64,000 nt of DNA from Candidatus Desulfobacillus denitrificans (GCA_017347485.1 AP021857.1:3081361-3145360), one strand, 5' to 3'; counted from the stretch's first letter, positions 35,055 through 49,765 are shown. A program made the numbers and translations. The notes: a model not told the origin generated them from the sequence alone.

Positions 35055-35285
35055 ATGGACAAAGGTAGAAAGGCGCGAGAGAAGTTCATCGAGCTGGCGG
35101 AAAAGCGGGTTTCTCGTGCGATAAAGGACATCCGCCTGATCGGGAATCTTTCCAACAAGAGCAACTATTCCTACGCGCAGGAAGATGTTCGAAAAATTGT
35201 CGCAGCCCTTAAGGGCGAGGTTGATGCTCTGAAAGCTCGCTTCGACGCGACAGGTTCGGATTCAAAACCGGTTTTCAAGCTGTGA
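35055..35285 (+). CDS. Small conserved-looking protein of unknown function
   Basis: 76 residues, charged, no membrane segment or signal. MDKGRKAREKFIELAEKRVSRAIKDIRLIGNLSNKSNYSYAQEDVRKIVAALKGEVDALK (in pieces) looks like a helical protein with a leading basic region. The DNA is less GC-rich than the flanks, suggesting horizontal origin. I recall similar small proteins in accessory regions but no function. The IS21-family element starts 112 bases downstream; the bases between (35286-35397) hold nothing recognised. Confidence 0.55.
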   Translation: MDKGRKAREKFIELAEKRVSRAIKDIRLIGNLSNKSNYSYAQEDVRKIVAALKGEVDALKARFDATGSDSKPVFKL

Positions 35286-35511
35286 TTGCCGTCGCATGAC
35301 GACAATAGCTCGCACAAGAAGCACAATAAGCCTGCTTCCTGCTGAGCAAATACAAGACAAGTAATCAGGGGGTATCTAATGGATTCGAAGTTGTCACTGT
35401 TGACGTCCACCCAGAATTGACCCACTTGGAGGGGTAATTTTCATCCAATTTTGACCCACCTGATTTGGCTACCCTGCTTGTTTTTTGAGCGGGGCAAGAG
35501 GAGTGATCACA

Positions 35512-37026
35512 GTGGGCTTATTGGCAAAGATACGGCGGATGCATTTCCGCGACCGGGTGGGGCTGCGCGAGATCGCGCGGCGGACTGGCCTCTCCCGCAA
35601 CACCCTGCGCAGCTGGCTGCACCGGCCTGAGGTTACCGAACCGAAGTACCCTGCAAGGAAGACGCCGGGCGTCATCGATCCCTGGGCGGACACGCTGCGG
35701 CAATGGCTCGCGACGGACGCGCATCGGAACAAGCGCGAGCGGCGCACGACGCTCGACCTGTACCGCGCCATCCAGGCGCAAGGCTATCCGGGCGGCTATG
35801 GGCGCGTCTGTGCGTTTGTCAGGGGCTGGAAGGATGAAGCGTCCGCCAACCCCAAGCGCGCCGCCTTCGTCCCGCTCACCTTCGCCCTGGGGGAAGCCTT
35901 CCAGTTCGACTGGAGCTGCGAGCATGCCTTCGTCGGCGGGCTGCGCCGGCGGCTGGAGGTGGCGCACGCGAAACTGTGCGCCTCGCGCGCCTTCTGGCTG
36001 GTGGCCTACCCCAGCCAGAGCCACGAGATGCTCTTCGACGCCCACGCCCGGGCCTTTGCCGCCTTCGGCGGCGTACCGCGCCGCGGCATCTACGACAACA
36101 TGAAGACGGCCGTCGACAAGGTTGGCCGCGGCAAGGAGCGCACGGTCAATGCGCGTTTCCACGCCATGTGCGGGCATTACCTCTTCGATGCCGAATTCTG
36201 CAACGTGGCCGCCGGCTGGGAGAAGGGCATCGTCGAGAAGAACGTGCAGGACCGGCGCCGGCAGATCTGGCGGGAGGCCGGCGAGCGGCGCTGGCCCGAC
36301 CTGGACACCCTCAATGCCTGGCTGGCCGAACAGTGCCGCGCGGCCTGGGAGGCGATGGCCCATCCCGAGTGGCCGGCGCTCACCGTGGCCGAACTGCTGC
36401 AGGACGAGCAGATGAGGCTGATGCCCAACCCCAGACCCTTCGACGGCTACATCGAGCAGCCGGTGCGGGTCTCGGCCACCGCCCTCATCCACTTCCAGAG
36501 GAACCGCTACAGTGTGCCGACCCGGCACGCCCACCGCGTGGTGAGCCTGCGCATCTACCCCGCCGAACTGGTCGTCGTCGCCGAAGGCGAAGTGGTGGCT
36601 CGCCACGCGAGGAGCTTCGAGCGCCACCAGACGCATTACGACTTCACCCACTATATCGATCTCATCGAGAGGAAACCCGGCGCGCTGAGGAACGGCGCGC
36701 CCTTCGCAAGCATGCCCGAGCCGCTGCTGCAGCTGCAGCGCCATCTGTTGAAGCACGCCGGCGGCGACCGGGTGATGGCGCAGGTGTTGGCCGCCATCCC
36801 CGTGCACGGCCTGGATGCCGTCCTGGTGGCGGTGGAGCTGGCCCTCGAATCGGGCCGGCCCAGCGGCGAGCATGTGTTGAACGTGCTGGCGCGGCTGAAG
36901 GACGCAACGACTCCCGTTCCGGCGATTGCCGCACCCCTGGCGCTCAGGGAAGAGCCGGCGGCCAATGTCGACCGCTACGACGCTCTGCGCCAGGCGGCGC
37001 AAACGGAGGCCGATCATGTCGGTTGA
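35512..37026 (+). CDS. istA: IS21-family transposase
   Basis: 504 residues from GTG 35512 behind AGAGGAG (a TTG start at 35485 is possible). N-terminal helix-turn-helix ([24 protein letters not shown]) and an integrase-like DDE core: [11 protein letters not shown] with the first aspartate, [12 protein letters not shown] with the second, and the glutamate in [13 protein letters not shown]-terminal DNA-binding region [19 protein letters not shown]. Intact. Overlaps istB by 11 bases. Confidence 0.93.
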   Translation: MGLLAKIRRMHFRDRVGLREIARRTGLSRNTLRSWLHRPEVTEPKYPARKTPGVIDPWADTLRQWLATDAHRNKRERRTTLDLYRAIQAQGYPGGYGRVCAFVRGWKDEASANPKRAAFVPLTFALGEAFQFDWSCEHAFVGGLRRRLEVAHAKLCASRAFWLVAYPSQSHEMLFDAHARAFAAFGGVPRRGIYDNMKTAVDKVGRGKERTVNARFHAMCGHYLFDAEFCNVAAGWEKGIVEKNVQDRRRQIWREAGERRWPDLDTLNAWLAEQCRAAWEAMAHPEWPALTVAELLQDEQMRLMPNPRPFDGYIEQPVRVSATALIHFQRNRYSVPTRHAHRVVSLRIYPAELVVVAEGEVVARHARSFERHQTHYDFTHYIDLIERKPGALRNGAPFASMPEPLLQLQRHLLKHAGGDRVMAQVLAAIPVHGLDAVLVAVELALESGRPSGEHVLNVLARLKDATTPVPAIAAPLALREEPAANVDRYDALRQAAQTEADHVG

Positions 37027-37828
37027 GCTGATCGCCCGGCTGAAGAGCCTGAAGCTGCACGGCATGGCCAGCAGCTGGCCGGAGCTCGCCGCCCGTGCCC
37101 GCCACAGCGAGTTCGACCCCGAGCAGTGGATGCTGGAGTTGCTCGCCGCCGAAACCGCCGAGCGGGACGTGCGCTCGATCGCCTACCAGATGACGGCGGC
37201 GCGCTTCCCGGCGCACCGGGATCTCTCCGGCTTCGACTTCACGCAATCGAAGGCGGATGAGGCGCTGGTGCGGCGGCTGCATGCCGGCGCGTTCATGGAG
37301 GCAGCGCAGAACGTGGTGCTGATCGGCGGCCCCGGCACGGGCAAGACGCATCTGGCCACGGCCATCGGGATTGAAGCCGTGCAGCGCCATGCCCGCCGCG
37401 TGCGCTTCTTCTCGACGGTGGAGCTGGTCAATGTGCTGGAGCAGGAGAAGGCGGGCGGGCGCCAGGGCCAGATGGCCCACCGGCTCATGTACGTGGACCT
37501 GGTGATCCTCGACGAGTTGGGCTATCTGCCCTTCAGCCAGTCGGGCGGGGCGCTGCTCTTCCATCTGCTCTCGAAGCTGTATGAGCGCACCAGCGTGATC
37601 GTCACGACGAATCTCAGCTTCACGGAGTGGGCCAGCGTCTTCAACGACGCCAAGATGACCACGGCGCTGCTCGACCGCCTGACGCATCACTGCCACATCG
37701 TGGAGACCGGCAACGAGTCCTGGCGCTTCAAGACGAGTTCGGCCAGGCTGCAGCCTGGCCGAACTCGTTCCCACAAACCTCAAGGAGATAAAACGACGAA
37801 AAACGAAGACTTGTCCACAAAAGCGTAG
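37016..37828 (+). CDS. istB: IS21 transposition ATPase
   Basis: 270 residues from ATG 37016. AAA+ helper protein with Walker [16 protein letters not shown] near residue 104 and Walker [13 protein letters not shown] near 165. It assembles on target DNA and stimulates IstA. The C-terminal tail after SWRFKTSS is slightly longer than usual. Intact, so the element may be active. Confidence 0.93.
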   Translation: MSVELIARLKSLKLHGMASSWPELAARARHSEFDPEQWMLELLAAETAERDVRSIAYQMTAARFPAHRDLSGFDFTQSKADEALVRRLHAGAFMEAAQNVVLIGGPGTGKTHLATAIGIEAVQRHARRVRFFSTVELVNVLEQEKAGGRQGQMAHRLMYVDLVILDELGYLPFSQSGGALLFHLLSKLYERTSVIVTTNLSFTEWASVFNDAKMTTALLDRLTHHCHIVETGNESWRFKTSSARLQPGRTRSHKPQGDKTTKNEDLSTKA

Positions 37829-37904
37829 CTATACTACGCGCATAAACCGTGGGTCAGTTTTAGATGAAAACCCCGGGTCAAGTTTGGGTGAAAATCAACA
37901 AGCA

Positions 37905-37928
37905 AAAGTCAGTCTGCCCGGCACGGCG
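37905..37928 (+). repeat. Dispersed 24-base repeat, copy 16
   Basis: AAAGTCAGTC then TGCCCGGCACGGCG, five bases past the IS21 right end. Confidence 0.78.
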
Positions 37929-37943
37929 GCAACTGCCACAAGA

Positions 37944-38285
37944 CTACCTGACCCGCCTGGTCATGCCCGGGAGGGCGCTGCTGAAAAGCTCCGCCATCTC
38001 CTGCCCGGTAATGTCCTGCTGCGTCAGGAAGAAGGCGCGGACGCGCGCGGCTTCCAGTGCAGTGCGCTCAATGCGGTTGCGGCGGATGCGCTCGTCCTTG
38101 GAGAGCACCACCCAGCCGCGCCGGCCGACTTCGGCCGGCCATTCGACATCGGGGGTGGCCTGGGGAAAATGATCGTCGTGCACTTCGACCGTGGCGCCGG
38201 CCTCGCGCAGCGCCTGCGCCACCTGCTTGCGGCCGAGACTGCGGTCGATGAAAAAGACGGGGTCGCTGACGGGCCTCGGCGTCAC
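37944..38285 (-). CDS. VapC45-like PIN toxin
   Basis: 113 residues from the GTG at 38285, which overlaps the upstream stop as GTGA. The first acidic residue of the PIN-like fold is in VFFIDRSLGRKQVAQALREAG, then DVEW and WVVLSKDERIRRN supply the rest; this is the DUF5615/VapC45-type layout rather than classical VapC. Paired with an upstream DUF433 protein, as in VapBC45. The 3' end abuts the IS21 element region. Confidence 0.7.
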   Translation of the reverse strand: MTPRPVSDPVFFIDRSLGRKQVAQALREAGATVEVHDDHFPQATPDVEWPAEVGRRGWVVLSKDERIRRNRIERTALEAARVRAFFLTQQDITGQEMAELFSSALPGMTRRVR

Positions 38286-38977
38286 GCGGCGAGGGGCAGT
38301 TCGCTGCGGACGATTTCCTCGATTTCGGCGCGCGAGCAGCCGTAGTCGTCGGCGATCGAGTCGATCGTCTCGCCGGCGCTGAAGCGACCGACGATGACTT
38401 CCGTGCGGATGCCGGTGCCCTCGATGACCGGCCGGCCGAAGCCGAGACGCGGATCGATCACCACGATGCCGCGCTCGTTGTCGGCGCGCGGGGAGAGATA
38501 CAGCTTGAGCGGCAAGCCCGCCTCGTCGCGCATGACACAGCGCAGGCGCGCTTCGATCAATTCCTTGATCTCGATCTGGCCGTCGCGCGACAGATTGAGG
38601 TATTCGCCGAATTTTTTCGCGAAGAGGTCGACGCCATTGGTCTGAAACTCGTGGTCCGCGAGCGGATGCGGCGAGGGAAAGCTCTTTTTCAGGTAATCCA
38701 GCGCCTTGCGCACCTGCGGCAGGGCCACGCCATGGCGGCGGCGGATCGCGGAGAGCACGAACAGCTCGACCAGGTTGATGAACGAAAGCAGCCTGCCCTG
38801 GCGGCTGGCGAGTGCGATCACCGGCTTGAACCTGCGTCCGCCATCCTTGCGCTGGCCCTGGCCGAACGCCCAGGCCCGCACCGTCGAGACGGGAACGCGC
38901 AGATAGTGCGCCGCCTCCGCAGCGGTGTAGAGGGGAGTTTCGCGGAAGTCCGTTTGAGCTGCTTTCGTCATAAGCAT
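38282..38977 (-). CDS. VapB45-like antitoxin (HTH plus DUF433)
   Basis: 231 residues from ATG 38977. N-terminal helix-turn-helix (LYTAAEAAHYLRVPVSTVRAWAF), a middle helical region with FINLVELFVLSAIRRR, and a C-terminal DUF433 domain (IVVIDPRLGFGRPVIEGTGIRTEVIVGRF, then SIADDYGCSRAEIEEIV). This is the VapB45 arrangement and precedes its PIN partner with a four-base overlap. A good promoter ends seven bases before the start codon. Confidence 0.72.
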   Translation of the reverse strand: MLMTKAAQTDFRETPLYTAAEAAHYLRVPVSTVRAWAFGQGQRKDGGRRFKPVIALASRQGRLLSFINLVELFVLSAIRRRHGVALPQVRKALDYLKKSFPSPHPLADHEFQTNGVDLFAKKFGEYLNLSRDGQIEIKELIEARLRCVMRDEAGLPLKLYLSPRADNERGIVVIDPRLGFGRPVIEGTGIRTEVIVGRFSAGETIDSIADDYGCSRAEIEEIVRSELPLAA

Positions 38978-38984
38978 GGGGCGA

Positions 38985-39013
38985 AGTATAGGCGTGCCAA
39001 ACACGCGCTACAA
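38985..39013 (-). promoter_or_regulatory. Promoter of the VapBC45-like operon
   Basis: On the minus strand TTGTAG (39013-39008), 17 bases, TATACT (38990-38985). The ATG follows seven bases later, so the transcript is probably leaderless. Confidence 0.5.
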
Positions 39014-39043
39014 GCAGCCGGCCCATGTCCGGGCATTTGCCCT

Positions 39044-39141
39044 GACGTGCACGACGCCCGGCTTGATGCGGGTGAGCAGCGGCGTGTGGCCGGGCATGAT
39101 GCCCAGCTCGCCGGCCTCGCCCGGGAGAACGACGAACTCCG
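39044..39141 (-). pseudogene. 98-base duplicated fragment of atpC
   Basis: Matches bases 41664-41761 of the intact atpC at about 94 of 98 positions and in the same orientation. It encodes the piece [20 protein letters not shown] through RIKPGVV of the epsilon subunit. It abuts the 3' end of the Fic gene, 2.5 kb from the true gene. Confidence 0.85.
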
Positions 39142-39143
39142 TT

Positions 39144-40487
39144 CTACCCAGCGAGACTGGCAATCCTCACTTTCAAATCCCCTGGTGCAACAAAGAGCAG
39201 CGCCCGCCCGGAACGATCTGACTCCAGCAGTCCATGATCGGCAAGGCCGAGGAGATCGGCCCGCGCTGTCTGGTAGGCGGTGCCGTGCGTGCGCTGGTGC
39301 GTGTCGATGCGGTAGGTCTCGCCCGGATGTTTCAGGGCATGGGCGAGAAGCGCGACCTGGCGATGGTTGAGCTTGTTGCGCAGCGTGGGTGAAGTGGCCA
39401 GCAGGCGCGCCGCGCTGCGCTGTTCTTCCGCGGTTCGCGCAAGGTAGTCATGCAGCGCGGCAATGGCCTTGCGGATGATATCGAGCTGGTGCAGGACGAA
39501 GTAAGTCGTGTCGCCGCCGTCCGTCTCCGTGTGCAGGTAGGCACGCACGTATTGTGCGGGGGCGGCGCGCAGGAAGTGGGAAATGGAAAGGAACTCCATC
39601 AACCAGTAGCCGCTGCGGGCCATGGACCAATAGAACAGCGCCCGGGCGGTGCGGCCGTTGCCATCGACGAAGGGATGGTCGTAACCGATCATGAAGTGGA
39701 GCAGGATCGCGCGCAGGACGGGATGCACGAAGGGAATGGCATTTACATCGGCATTGGCGAAGGCGCACAGGCGATCGAGCCGTTCCTGCAACTCACCGCA
39801 AGCAGGCGGATGATGCAGGACGGTGCCGTCACGATGGTCTGCCACATGCACGTCGTCGGTGTGGCGCAGCCGGCCGGCGTCGGCGGGATCGTCGAGCGTA
39901 CCTTCCGTCAGGATGCGGTGGAGTTTCAGGATGCGCTCGGGCGTGATCGGGTCCGCCTTCATGCCGCGGATGGTTTCCATCGCCTGGTAGTTGTTGAAGA
40001 TCATCCGCTCGCTGCGGTCGCGCGGCTTGCGCTGTTCGCGCAGCATGGATTCGGCGACCTTGCGGGTGGTGGCTGCGCCTTCGAGCTGGCTTGAGGTGAT
40101 GGCCTCTTCGATGATCGAATGGAGCAGATAGCGGTTTCGCTGCTCCGGGGTGTTGATTTCGCCGGGCGCGAGAATTTCACCGGCGGCATCGCGGTCGATG
40201 TGGTGCAGGTGGATTTGCACTGGCTCGGGCGTTGCCAGCAGAAACGGCTTGCCGGTTTTGTCCTGCAAAGGGAGCCGGCGGGACTGGCTCGCGCGTGCCG
40301 TCTTGACCGCAAACCACCATTCCTCCGGGGACATGCCATCGGGCGGCATGCGATGACGCAGTTGATCCCAATGGAGGTATTCGCCTTCGACCACGGCCGA
40401 TTGCCCGGAAAGAAGGCGCAGCAACCGCTCAGGCGCAAGACGCTCGAACACGAATTGCCCGGAAGGTGGCGACAGGGGGATCTTCAT
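39144..40487 (-). CDS. Fic-family AMP-transferase, class II
   Basis: 447 residues. The active site [12 protein letters not shown] starts at residue 271 and has every catalytic residue. An inhibitory motif SSQLEG lies at 132-137, ahead of the Fic core, which is the class II arrangement; a winged-helix C-terminus ([36 protein letters not shown], in parts) follows. The likely activity is AMPylation held in check by the protein's own helix. It stands alone, transcribed away from the Phd-VapC pair. Confidence 0.85.
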   Translation of the reverse strand: MKIPLSPPSGQFVFERLAPERLLRLLSGQSAVVEGEYLHWDQLRHRMPPDGMSPEEWWFAVKTARASQSRRLPLQDKTGKPFLLATPEPVQIHLHHIDRDAAGEILAPGEINTPEQRNRYLLHSIIEEAITSSQLEGAATTRKVAESMLREQRKPRDRSERMIFNNYQAMETIRGMKADPITPERILKLHRILTEGTLDDPADAGRLRHTDDVHVADHRDGTVLHHPPACGELQERLDRLCAFANADVNAIPFVHPVLRAILLHFMIGYDHPFVDGNGRTARALFYWSMARSGYWLMEFLSISHFLRAAPAQYVRAYLHTETDGGDTTYFVLHQLDIIRKAIAALHDYLARTAEEQRSAARLLATSPTLRNKLNHRQVALLAHALKHPGETYRIDTHQRTHGTAYQTARADLLGLADHGLLESDRSGRALLFVAPGDLKVRIASLAG

Positions 40488-40492
40488 CGTAT

Positions 40493-40667
40493 CTACTAAT
40501 TTGTAACAGTTTTAGTAATTGACTGGTAGATTAGGCTGGCAAAAGCCCTTTGTCTACTAATTTACAAGTTGATTAGTAGTTTATTGATAGTTCCCTGTCT
40601 TGCGTTTATCTTGTCAACTTGACCAGTTAACTATAAAGTTGTCCTGTTTCGATTTTCAGGTGCAGCC
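40493..40667. promoter_or_regulatory. AT-rich divergent control region between Fic and Phd-VapC
   Basis: CTACTAAT at 40493-40500 and again at 40554-40561, the latter paired with ATTAGTAG at 40572-40579; GTCAACTTGAC palindrome near 40614-40624 followed by TATAAA. It is strongly AT-rich against the background and likely holds both promoters and their operators. Confidence 0.5.
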
Positions 40668-40907
40668 ATGAAATCCATCCAGGTTGGCGAACTCAAGGCG
40701 CGCTTCTCCGAGGTGCTGAGTGAGGTCAAGGCCGGCAAAACGGTCGTGATCAGCTACGGCCGCAAACATGAAAAGGTGGCTGCGCTGGTGCCCTATCCGC
40801 CGAGCGCCCAGCCGGCGGCGCGCGCGCTGGGCGTGCTGGCCGGGCGCGCGAAGGCACGCTTCGCGGACGACTTTGCCATCAGCGACGAAGACCTGCTGGA
40901 AGCATGA
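40668..40907 (+). CDS. Phd/YefM-family antitoxin
   Basis: 79 residues. N-terminal Phd/YefM DNA-binding fold (IQVGELKARFSEVLSEVKAGKTVVISYGRKHEKVAALVP, in parts) and a flexible C-terminus that binds the toxin. It overlaps the PIN toxin gene by four bases, which fixes the pair. It should repress the AT-rich promoter upstream. Confidence 0.85.
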   Translation: MKSIQVGELKARFSEVLSEVKAGKTVVISYGRKHEKVAALVPYPPSAQPAARALGVLAGRAKARFADDFAISDEDLLEA

Positions 40908-41305
40908 GCTTCCTGCTCGACACCCACGCCTTCATCTGGTCGGTGCTGGAGCCCGGACGGCTCGGCGAAAAGTCCCGCGCCGCGCTGGCCGATCCTTCCA
41001 GCGATGTATTCGTGAGTGCGGTGAGTTTCTGGGAAATCTCGCTGAAAACCGGGATTGGCAAGCTGCAGCTGGAAGGCTGCAGCCCGGAGACGCTGCTCGA
41101 GGCGGCGCAGGCGCAGGCCTTTCAGCTTCTGCCGCTTTCGCCCGAGGATGCCTGCGCCTTCCACCGTCTGCCCAGGACGGCCCACAAGGACCCTTTCGAC
41201 CGCATGCTGATCTGGCAGGCCATCAGTGGGCGGCACACCCTGATCACACGTGACGGCGGCATCCGGCGCGCGTACCGCGCGCACAAGCTGGCGACGCTTT
41301 GGTGA
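40904..41305 (+). CDS. PIN-domain toxin (VapC type)
   Basis: 133 residues. PIN ribonuclease with LLDTHAFIWSV (first aspartate at residue 6), SFWEISLKTGIGKL (glutamate), KDPFDRMLIWQA (aspartate) and LITRDGGI (aspartate), so the four acidic metal ligands are present. Partner of the Phd-like antitoxin immediately upstream. It ends 50 bases before the atp terminator and closes the accessory island on the right. Confidence 0.88.
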   Translation: MSFLLDTHAFIWSVLEPGRLGEKSRAALADPSSDVFVSAVSFWEISLKTGIGKLQLEGCSPETLLEAAQAQAFQLLPLSPEDACAFHRLPRTAHKDPFDRMLIWQAISGRHTLITRDGGIRRAYRAHKLATLW

Positions 41306-41307
41306 TT

Positions 41308-41350
41308 CCCCCTCACCCCGGCCCTCTCCCCGCACACGGGGAGAGGGGGC
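41308..41350. repeat. REP-like palindrome
   Basis: CCCCTCACCCC, then GGCCCTCTCCCC, ACAC loop region, GGGGAGAGGGGGC. Same family as 2406-2445 and 41843-41893. Confidence 0.7.
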
Positions 41351-41355
41351 AAGAA

Positions 41356-41379
41356 AAAAGGCAGCCGAAGCTGCCTTTT
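41356..41379. terminator. Bidirectional intrinsic terminator
   Basis: Stem AAAAGGCAGC and GCTGCCTTTT with CGAA loop, T-run on the plus side and A-run giving a T-run on the minus side. Ends both vapC and the atp operon. Confidence 0.85.
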
Positions 41380-41399
41380 CTTTTTGCTGTTGCCTACGC

Positions 41400-41822
41400 T
41401 CAGTGCCGCGGCTTGCGCAGTTTCTGGATGGCGGCAAGCTGGGCGATGGCTTCGGCCAGTTCGGCCTGGGCCTTGGCGTACTCGAGTTGCGAGGTCTTGT
41501 TCTGCAGGGCTTCCTCGGCCTTCTTCTTGGCGTCGAGGGCCTTGGCTTCGTCGAGGTCCTTGCCGCGGATGGCGGTGTCGGCCAGCACGGTGACGAGGTT
41601 GGGCTGCACTTCGAGCATGCCGCCGGCGACGAAGACGAGCTCTTCGTGGCCGTCCTGCGTCTTGACGCGGACGACGCCCGGCTTGATGCGGGTGAGCAGC
41701 GGCGTGTGGCCGGGCATGATGCCCAACTCGCCGGCTTCGCCCGGGAGAACGACGAACTCCGCCAGACCCGAGAAGATCGATTCTTCCGCGCTGACGATGT
41801 CGACGTGTACGGTCATTGCCAT
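41400..41822 (-). CDS. atpC: ATP synthase epsilon subunit
   Basis: 140 residues. F1 central-stalk subunit; [24 protein letters not shown] and [19 protein letters not shown] are the family signature, followed by the C-terminal helical hairpin rich in alanine. Last gene of the operon before the terminator at 41356-41379. A 98-base piece of this gene is repeated at 39044-39141. A REP-like element separates it from atpD. Confidence 0.95.
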   Translation of the reverse strand: MAMTVHVDIVSAEESIFSGLAEFVVLPGEAGELGIMPGHTPLLTRIKPGVVRVKTQDGHEELVFVAGGMLEVQPNLVTVLADTAIRGKDLDEAKALDAKKKAEEALQNKTSQLEYAKAQAELAEAIAQLAAIQKLRKPRH

Positions 41823-41842
41823 GGTTACCTTTCCCTATTTCC

Positions 41843-41893
41843 CTCTTGCCCTCTCCCCGGCCCTCTCCCGCTTGCGGGAGAGGGAGGGAAGTC
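41843..41893. repeat. REP-like palindrome between atpC and atpD
   Basis: CCCTCTTGCCCTCTCCCC, GGCCCTCTCCCGC, TTGCGGGAGAGGGAGGG. Lies between two cotranscribed genes, where it could adjust mRNA stability. Confidence 0.65.
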
Positions 41894-41895
41894 CG

Positions 41896-44167
<2,272 letters not shown>

Positions 44168-44186
44168 GGTTGGCTCCGGCTAAAGG

Positions 44187-45725
<1,539 letters not shown>

Positions 45726-45743
45726 GTGATGACTCCTGGTGTC

Positions 45744-46277
45744 TTAGCTCTGTAGCGCCGTGGCCATGGAAGCGAGCTTGCCGCGCACGGAAGCGTCGAT
45801 GACCTGATCGCCGACGGCGATCCGCACCCCGCCGATGAGCTCGGGGTCGAGGCTGACCTTCGCCTGGATCCGGCACTTGAAGCGGGCTTCAAGGTCGGCG
45901 ACGAGGTTCTTCAGCGTGGCATCGTCGAGCGGGAAGGCGGAGGCGATGTCGGCCTCCTGCACACCCTCCTGCCCGTTCTTCAGTTCGACGTAAAGTTCGC
46001 GGATCTCGGGGAGAACCTGCAGGCGCTCGTTGTCGACGAGGAGGCGGACGAAGTTCTGCTGTTCGGCAGAGACCGATCCGACGACGTCGAGGAACAGCTG
46101 CGAGACCTGTGCCGGCAGCAGGCGGGGGTTCGTGATGCATTCCACCATCTGCGCGTCGGCGGCGACGGCCGCCATGCGGTCAAGCGCCTGCTGCCATGGA
46201 CCCAGCGCATTGGTCGCCCGCGCCAGCTGGAAAGCGGCATCGGCGTAAGGGCGTGCGAGGGTGATGTTCTCGGCCAT
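45744..46277 (-). CDS. atpH: ATP synthase delta subunit
   Basis: 177 residues. OSCP-like connector between F1 and the peripheral stalk: [14 protein letters not shown] at the N-terminus and [27 protein letters not shown] at the C-terminus are the family signatures. The stop of atpF lies four bases upstream. Confidence 0.95.
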   Translation of the reverse strand: MAENITLARPYADAAFQLARATNALGPWQQALDRMAAVAADAQMVECITNPRLLPAQVSQLFLDVVGSVSAEQQNFVRLLVDNERLQVLPEIRELYVELKNGQEGVQEADIASAFPLDDATLKNLVADLEARFKCRIQAKVSLDPELIGGVRIAVGDQVIDASVRGKLASMATALQS

Positions 46278-46280
46278 GGC

Positions 46281-46754
46281 TTACTTGAGTTCCTGTTTCA
46301 GGTTGGCCAGCAGATCGGCGTGGACTTGGGCGTTGATTTCCTTGCGCAGGATGCGCTCGGCGCCGGCGACGGCCAGAACGGCGACCTGCTCGCGCAGGGC
46401 CTCCTTGGCGCGCTGGGCGGCGACGGCGGCTTCACCTTCAGCGGCCTTGCGGGCCTGCGTGACGATGTTCGCCGCTTCCTGGCGGGCTTCCTCGATCAGC
46501 TGGGCGCCCTGCTTCTCGGCACCGGCACGCAGTTCGGTGGCGGATTCGCGGGCCTTCTTCAGCTCATCGACGACCTTCTTCTCGGCGAGTTGCAGGTCGG
46601 ATTTCGCCTTGTCCGCAGCCGATAGCCCGTCGGCGATCTTCTTCGCGCGCTCGTCGAGTGCCTTCATGATGGGCGGCCACACGAATTTCATCGTGAACCA
46701 CGCCAGAATGAAGAACACAACGAGCTGGGCAAACAGCGTTGCGTTCAGATTCAT
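46281..46754 (-). CDS. atpF: ATP synthase b subunit
   Basis: 157 residues. One N-terminal membrane helix ([25 protein letters not shown], in parts) followed by a long charged alpha helix that forms the peripheral stalk dimer. A single copy is present, as in most betaproteobacteria. Confidence 0.95.
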   Translation of the reverse strand: MNLNATLFAQLVVFFILAWFTMKFVWPPIMKALDERAKKIADGLSAADKAKSDLQLAEKKVVDELKKARESATELRAGAEKQGAQLIEEARQEAANIVTQARKAAEGEAAVAAQRAKEALREQVAVLAVAGAERILRKEINAQVHADLLANLKQELK

Positions 46755-46785
46755 GTCAATCGCTCCTTAGATGGACGGGAGCCGA

Positions 46786-48257
<1,472 letters not shown>

Positions 48258-48333
48258 GCCGGCGTCACCACGCTGGCGACCCGTTATTGCGCAGTGCAAA
48301 ACTACCATAGGGTCGCCGCTTACAAAGACGGCG

Positions 48334-48362
48334 ATTTTATAGTCTTATAAAAGATCTGTCAA
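48334..48362 (-). promoter_or_regulatory. atp operon promoter
   Basis: On the minus strand TTGACA (48362-48357), 17 bases, TAAAAT (48339-48334). The -35 is perfect and the spacing ideal; it is the strongest promoter seen in the window. Confidence 0.8.
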
Positions 48363-48498
48363 ACCGGGAAACCGCGTGTTTGCTGGTATGCAAGCCAATT
48401 AAATCTTCATTTATCAAATAGATCGGCTGAATCCTTGAATTGTGCGACGCAGCAATTTTGCTTGCTGCGAAAACCCGTGTCCAAGGGATAATCGCCTT

Positions 48499-49740
48499 AT
48501 GAATCGGCGTCGCTTTCTCATTGCCACAGGCTCGATCGGCTTAGGACTGACGGGGTTGGCCGTCTGGCGTTACTGGCCCGAGCACGGAATCCTGAACCCT
48601 TGCCTGGCGGCCCTTCCGCGCGAAGTGGCCGATCACGAACTGGTCAAGGCGGCCTGGGACGGGCTCGACCCGGTTCAGGTCTGGGACTGCCATGCCCACC
48701 TCGTCGGCACCGGCGACTCGGGCAGCGGCATCTGGCTCAACCCGGCGCTGGAATCGATGGTGCATCCGGTGCAGTTCGCCCAGCGCCTGTTCTTCCTCAA
48801 CGCCGGCTGCGCCCACGAGGCGGCCGGCCGGGCCGACCAGAGCTACGTCGAGCGCATGCACAACCTGCTCGACGGCATGCGGCCGGGCGCCAAGCTGATG
48901 TTGTTCGCCTTCGATTTCAACCACCGCGAGGACGGCACGCCCGACCGCGACAACAGCTCGTTCTTCGTGCCGAACGACTACGCGCGGAACATCGCGCGCA
49001 AGCATCCGCAGTATTTCGAGTGGGTGGCCTCGATCCATCCCTACCGCCAGGACTGCGTCGAGGCGCTGGAGCGCGCGGCGGCGGACGGCGCCCGCGCCGT
49101 GAAGTGGCTGCCGGCGGCGCAGGGCATGAACCCGGCCTCGCCCTTGTGCGACCGGTTCTTCGCGGCGCTGGCCAGGCTCGGCCTACCGCTGATCAGCCAT
49201 GCCGGCGAGGAACGCGCGGTGCACGGCGGCAACACCCAGCATTTCGGCAACCCGCTGCTGCTGCGCCGGGCGCTCGACCATGGCGTGCGCGCCGTGATCG
49301 CTCACTGCGGCTCGATGGGCCAGGACCGCGACCTCGACAAGGGCGAGAACGGCCCCTATGTCGACAGCTTCGACCTCTTCGCCCGCCTGATGGACGACCC
49401 GGCGTACGGCCCGAAGCTGCATGGCGACATTGCGGCCATGACCCAGCTGAACCGCGCCGGGCCGGCGCTGGAGGCGGTGCTTGCGCGCGAGGACTGGCAC
49501 CCGCGCCTGCACAACGGCTCGGACTACCCCCTGCCAGGCGTAATGCCGCTGTTTTCCGTTACTTATATGGTGCAGCTCGGCCTGGTTCCCGAGTCGGCCG
49601 TGCCGGTGCTGAGCGAGATCCGCAAACACAACCCGCTGCTGTTCGACTTCGTGCTGAAGCGCCACCTGTCGTTCAAGGGCAAGCGCTTCGCAAAGTCGGT
49701 CTTCGAGACAAGGCGGTTTTTCAAGCCGCCCCCGATCTGA
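48499..49740 (+). CDS. Amidohydrolase-family protein with N-terminal export signal
   Basis: 413 residues from ATG 48499. The start MNRRRFLIATGSIGLGLTGLAVW looks like a Tat-type signal. The mature part has amidohydrolase metal-ligand motifs: WDCHAHL, LISHAGEE, VIAHCGSMG and LHNGSDYPLPG, the last with the catalytic aspartate. This is the amidohydrolase-2 (TIM-barrel) type. Substrate unknown. It is alone and divergent from atp; a stem-loop CGCAGCAA/TTGCTGCG lies at 48448-48469 in its leader. Confidence 0.75.
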   Translation: MNRRRFLIATGSIGLGLTGLAVWRYWPEHGILNPCLAALPREVADHELVKAAWDGLDPVQVWDCHAHLVGTGDSGSGIWLNPALESMVHPVQFAQRLFFLNAGCAHEAAGRADQSYVERMHNLLDGMRPGAKLMLFAFDFNHREDGTPDRDNSSFFVPNDYARNIARKHPQYFEWVASIHPYRQDCVEALERAAADGARAVKWLPAAQGMNPASPLCDRFFAALARLGLPLISHAGEERAVHGGNTQHFGNPLLLRRALDHGVRAVIAHCGSMGQDRDLDKGENGPYVDSFDLFARLMDDPAYGPKLHGDIAAMTQLNRAGPALEAVLAREDWHPRLHNGSDYPLPGVMPLFSVTYMVQLGLVPESAVPVLSEIRKHNPLLFDFVLKRHLSFKGKRFAKSVFETRRFFKPPPI

Positions 49741-49741
49741 T

Positions 49742-49765
49742 CGCCGTCCTGCCGGGACTGACTTT
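49742..49765 (-). repeat. Dispersed 24-base repeat, copy 17
   Basis: AAAGTCAGTC then CCGGCAGGACGGCG on the minus strand, overlapping the last base of the parB stop codon. Confidence 0.75.

Larger units (their letters stand above)
35398..37900 (+). mobile_element. IS21-family insertion sequence
   Basis: Ends read TGTTGACGTCCACCC on the left and, reverse-complemented, TGTTGATTTTCACCC on the right. Inside both ends are further repeats with TTGACCC/ATTTTCATC cores, the multiple transposase sites usual for IS21. It carries istA and istB. No matching target duplication flanks it (GTTGTCAC left, AGCAAAAG right), and a copy of the dispersed repeat begins five bases past the right end. Confidence 0.85.

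Noticed and set aside
48448..48469. Stem-loop before the amidohydrolase gene as a riboswitch
   Set aside because: Only a simple 8-base stem; no conserved aptamer pattern seen.
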